Source: Setophaga petechia
Lineage: Eukaryota; Chordata; Aves; Passeriformes; Parulidae
Assembly (NCBI GenBank): GCA_024362935.1
Contig: JANCRA010000004.1
Location: 19,624,621 to 19,688,620, forward strand
Length of the DNA: 64,000 nucleotides
Reading direction: 5' to 3'
Under the pieces are notes generated by a model. That model was not told the DNA's origin and ran no database searches. It saw only the letters and a list, made by a program, of their open reading frames with translations. A program made the position numbers and the translations under genes. Positions 59,421-64,000 of the stretch are shown piece by piece. Each line of letters opens with the position of its first letter. Positions within the stretch are counted from its first letter, which is position 1.

Positions 59421-62400
59421 CCAAGTGTTTCTTTAAATTTCTGTCATTATGTTTAGTATCAGATTCAATCATTAAAAGTTTATGATAATTGACAATAATC
59501 TAATTAAAATTTCACAAATTGAGATTGATTTTTCTTTTTTGTCCACAACATCTGTCTACCAAAAGAGAAAAAAACCAGAAATGTCGCTTACAACATAAAA
59601 TATTGGCAATTTTGTCACTCAACAAACAACACACAACTGCATTGCAAGTTATAACATACTATTATCTTTAAGACATACTTCCTTGGTGTTATAGGCAAAT
59701 AGAATTTTAGTTAGGTAGAGGATTTTCAAGGATTAATAGTAACAAGAGCCCCAGAATATTTCATCCTACTCTTCCACAGAGAATCCTTCCTACATCAAAG
59801 TACTAGATGAGAAAACCACATCAGAAACCAAAAAAAAATTTAGCAATAGAAATATCATTGCATTGCTGTGTACTGCTTCATAGTTTCAATTTTCCAACAT
59901 TCAATGCACAGATAGGATTTTCAAGTATATCATGAACAAAAATCAAGTTCTACAAAATTTTCCATTAGTGACGAGTAAAACCAGGATTGTAATATCAAAG
60001 AAGGCAAAAATCAGATTTAGTGTAACTGAACAACTTACAGATTAATTAACTTAGATATCTACTTTTTTTTTTTTTATGGTAAGAGGCAACATAGTTTGTA
60101 TTAACCTTAATTTCTCCACTATAATGACTCTGGATTATAACAGTTTTTCAGGTAGTAATAAATGATATAGACTATGAAGCAATTATCATTCACCATTTGG
60201 CAGGCAACATTTTTTTTTAAAAAAAGTGATGTTGCAGATATTTCATCACAGCATTATCCACATGTAAAACTTGGTTATTTATAAATAAGTATATATGTAT
60301 GTGAACACACACAAACCCACAACCTTTTCTACAGGCACTGATTTTCCTATGTATATACAGTCTTCCATGAAAATATGCACGCACAAATACAAGAGATAAG
60401 AATTATGCAAGCTGGAAGAACACCACTCCAAAAGACTCAGCAAGACTGAGTTAGAATGACATGGGAGAAAGAACAAGAAAATAGGATAGAGAGAACATAA
60501 GAAGGAGGAAGGCCTCAGCATAGGATATCCAACCTGTTCCTCATCAAATACTAGATCATTCAACTGCAGAAAAGAAACAGAGATCCATTTATAATCATAT
60601 TTATAAGAACACTATAATGATTTTATCACACCTAAATGTACTTGGATATGATTTTTTGCTAGTCATGCAAAAAGGAGTCAGGTTTCTTGTAACACCCTGT
60701 GCAAAATGGCCACCATCTGCCAGCAGAGTCAATGGCTGCCATTTCTCCATGGTTAATTAGCAGGCAAAAATTAGACTATCTTTTGTAGAGCTGATTACTT
60801 GATTATTTTCAGACTGAAGCAAAATGAAAACCATAACCTCTCTGTGATTCAGAGATATGGGAAGACATACTTGAAACAAAGAGGCAATGCAAATGAGAAG
60901 AACAGGATGCATGCAGATTTATAACATTAAACACAAGAACATGCAGGATTATGCCGTTTGTCATGTTTCCCTCTTGAAGCATCATACTCAGACCACAAGT
61001 TTGGCCTACATCAAGAGTCTTTTGCATTCTTTTCTGCCTCAGACCTATGCTGTCTCAGACCCCAGCACTCAGTTTCCCTTCAGAAAGAGATATGCTTTTC
61101 TTACATACTGACTGACTGAAGTCAATTTGCACATTTCACTGTCTAATCACTTCATTGTTTCCTCAAGGATCAATCACCTAGAAATGGAAGGCTGACCTGA
61201 AGGCCACTGCATAACTTTCCAATGAATAGATTTTAGAAGAGCTAACTAGTATCAAGTATCTGAAATCAGGAAATTTATGTTTCCAGACCAGAAATTTATA
61301 TTTGAGTCAAAAATTATGACAGCCTGACTTCAGAGAATGGTAGCATGGCTCTGTATATATATCAGTGCTCCACAGAAGCTGCAGAGAATAATACCTTTTA
61401 ACTGTGATCCAATCTTCTAAATATGGACTCATTCACAGATATGACTAAGTCTGAATCCATATCTGTTATGTGACTAAAGGCAAAAAATTATACATGTGTT
61501 AATCTCACCTTGAAATCCACTAGCTATTTCCTCCCCTTTTTCAAGCATTACAGTTTCAAAAACTTTGCCATTACATGAACACTTTTTAACAGCTAGGTTT
61601 AAAAAAAGTAAAACCATATCTTAGTACAAGTCTACCAGACTGTACCTCCAATCTCCTATGTCCAAACTAAACCTTAAAAAACTAAGAGGCATCTGTATAA
61701 AGGCATTGTCCACTAAACTGAAAAGTGTAAAGTGTTATCTTCAGTATATCATCACCTAAGTATTCATTGGTATTGTAAATATACAACTATAACTGTTAAT
61801 ACCGAGTCATAACAACGTTAAAGGCAGAGTGATTTCTCTGCAGATCAGATAGACACATGAAAGAATCTTGTAAATAGAAACAGCTTTTCTGTGCTGCCTG
61901 CTGATGGGTGAACGTAGTCTTAAAACTTTGCTAGTACAATTTGCTAGTGGAATTTTATTTCCCATGTCATAATGATTTTACATGTCCTGTGACCTCCCCA
62001 CAAGCACACACTGTACCATATAAATGAAACAGTTTAACAAGTTAAAAAATCATCTCTTTTTTCATCATGTGCTTTAAATATCTTGTTAGTGAAATAGCGT
62101 TTTACATAAAGTGAAATACTGAAATGATTCTATGATTGTATGGTAAATTTTAGAATTTGCAGAAGAAAATAACTGCAGTGAATTGTAATTTGGATGTGCC
62201 AAAAGATGTTCTGAAGAGAGCAGACCATGTAAAAAACCATGAAACAATGGTCTTAAAAGTGACCTGATCAGGTGAAGGTAATTCCAAAGCTAGGTCTCTA
62301 CTTGTCAGCACACTTCAGGACCCTAAGCTTCTTCGCTAATCATACCATCATGCTCTTCCATGTATTCTTCAATTAACCTCTCTGTTGCATTCATGTGTTT

Positions 62401-64000
62401 AATTGCTACTTTAGATGTATAATACAGTGTTGGGAAAGCCTTCAGTAACTTCTCTGACCTACTATCTCTGTATCTCTTCTAATGATAGCCTGCGTCTTGT
62501 ATAACTTCTATCTGGACTAATTTTCACTCCCCTGGTGGTAACTGCAGCCACTATGGTAGTGAAGTTTGTAGCAGAAGAATCACACAGACACACAAACCCC
62601 AATATCTTCCCTATTCAGTCCTCACCTGCATTTTGGAGGCATTACTGAGGTATAAATCACTCCAGCATCTCCCTCCTAAGCAGAACTACTGAAGACTTTA
62701 CACCACTCCACGGGGAGGCAAAATCACTGTAAATGCCAACTTAGGCAGACAGAAGGAGCTTGATCTTCAGTGCTCTGTGAGCTAGTTTCATTACATCAGC
62801 ATGCATGCTTGTGGACCAAGCTTCATACCACTATAATTTGCACAGAGGTCACCAACATCATAATAATATTAAAGAACTCAGGTTTCATTTTCTTTCACAA
62901 TCTAGAAAACAATCTACCTTTTTTTTTTTTTAAACAAGCACTGTTTATTCTTTCAAACTCTTACCCAAACCATATGCTAGAATTTACACTGCCTAAATTT
63001 TCACTACACTTCACAGAAGCAATAGATATAAACCATGGCATGGAACAATAAATAAACAACTGAAGGGTCAGAAGAATGAAACCAATTATTCTCTCCCAGC
63101 ATATCTGTGCTTATGTGGAGGTTATCATGTAGAAGGCAAAGAGGCATGAGATGCATATATGCATTGTTAAGTCCCTTCAGCAGCAGCAGAAAAACTCCAG
63201 AGATTTTCACTTCTTACTTTCACTATCACCAAGTTTATCTGAAGATTCTGCTTATCCTGGGTCTTTTGATTCTATGAAGATTCTAACAAATGAATGGATG
63301 ACATTTGTATTTTAAGTTGTTGATCACTCTTAACTGATTACAGAGTGAGAACCACATTGATCTCAACATTTCAACACTCCCTTCAGGGACTTGTAAAGCC
63401 ACTAGGAAGCAACAGGTGCTTGATATACAGTTACAGAAGCACTCAGCTTTAGATAGACTCAGGAAAACCTGTGAATGCTGAGTGAATTAAAGAACAGATG
63501 TCAAACAAGCTAGTGAATCAGGGCACCAAATTTTTCCTTCAAATTCAGTGCTTGCCAATCTTTCACAGCTAGTTTTTTGGAAAAACACTCAAGAAAGCTC
63601 TGAATGAAACTCATTTCAATCTTTAAATGATTGCATCTGCTTTTGTACAGTTTTCCTAGATTAATGGGTCCTCTTACATGGGGATTATGCAGCTGGACAT
63701 AGACCATGCAGTGTAGCATGGAAATTGCATTGCTTCCAACACCTGATCTAACAGTTCAGAAATACTGTGATGGCCTGCATTCGTAATAAATTACTACGCA
63801 TCCCTGCATTGTACAGCATAGAGATACATTAGCCACTCATGAACAAAGTAGCCTATGTGGTTAAAAAACATGTTACATGGAGTCCTTCACCTCTAAATTG
63901 CATTCCTAAACCAAACCAGATTAATTGCTTGCCTTTGTCATAGCTTGAAGTAACTACTTTAAGGAAGAAAATTACAGCTACATTGGCCAAGCAGCAGTCT
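59421..64000. other. AT-rich intronic stretch to the window end
   Basis: T-rich runs near 60063-60076 and 62919-62932 and a small TG/CA patch near 60295-60320. No coding exon of BNC2 was found up to the last base. Confidence 0.6.
60655..60790. promoter_or_regulatory. Candidate regulatory block with clustered CCAT/ATGG (YY1-like) cores
   Basis: Five CCAT or ATGG cores lie within about 50 bases (60706-60752), including AAAATGGCCACCAT and ATGGCTGCCATTT, followed by GGTTAATTAG. The block differs from the AT-rich flanks and has no transposon signature. Function is inference. Confidence 0.25.

Larger units (their letters stand above)
19866..64000 (-). other. BNC2 intron upstream of the exon (partial)
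   Basis: The preceding BNC2 exon, expected to encode a short stretch with a Trp-Pro-Ala-Tyr and Pro-Cys-Cys-Gly signature, was not found on the minus strand. The intron therefore probably extends past 64000, over 44 kb. Short exons are hard to see by eye, so a small alternative or first exon could have been missed. All recognised transposon copies in the window lie in this intron. Confidence 0.7.

Noticed and set aside
1..64000. tRNA, rRNA, microRNA precursors, CRISPR arrays, operons
   Set aside because: No cloverleaf boxes, no regularly spaced repeats and no hairpin long enough for a microRNA precursor were seen. The composition is vertebrate, not bacterial. A covariance-model scan would be needed to exclude small RNAs fully.

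Overview
The window looks like avian nuclear DNA. It is AT-rich, almost devoid of coding sequence, CpG-poor apart from one small island, and carries several CR1 LINE fragments with the characteristic bird 3' tail plus one solo LTR of a type widespread in birds. T/G-rich low-complexity runs in introns also fit a bird, probably one outside the chicken-duck group (inference). Bacterial features are absent: no operons, no long ORFs, no CRISPR arrays, no tRNA or rRNA.

Only one coding segment can be supported: a 201-bp internal exon on the minus strand at 19665-19865. It encodes the N-terminal part of basonuclin 2 (BNC2), a zinc-finger protein that is on chromosome Z in chicken. The exon has a clear acceptor and donor and is phase 0 at both ends. 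The rest of the window is best read as the two flanking BNC2 introns. Positions 1-19664 lie downstream of the exon and 19866-64000 lie upstream. The neighbouring coding exons were not found, so both introns probably run beyond the window.

Layout: 1-18700 is AT-rich intron with a few segments of richer, motif-dense sequence that may be conserved enhancers (about 9280-9740, 10120-10470, 16120-16350). Positions 18750-20250 are the compositional hot spot: a pure pyrimidine tract, a CpG island, the exon, and an exon-proximal region that could hold an alternative promoter. Positions 21780-23011 hold C-rich and purine-rich tracts around another candidate conserved block (22040-22330). Positions 23000-42000 are mostly unremarkable intron with one strong G-quadruplex motif (30004-30030), a G/T-to-A/C composition switch (33871-34123) and a possible ancient LINE tail (about 28630-28770). 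Positions 42175-44185 carry two CR1 copies, one sitting between two purine-rich tracts and one apparently internally deleted. Positions 49717-50320 are a solo LTR. A short CR1 tail lies at 54299-54404, a doubtful LINE linker fragment at 56600-57000, and an odd GC-rich segment ending in a polyadenylation signal at 58850-59420.

No new biological system was found. The most useful leads are the possible alternative BNC2 promoters beside the exon, the internally deleted CR1 copy, and the unclassified GC-rich segment near 59 kb.
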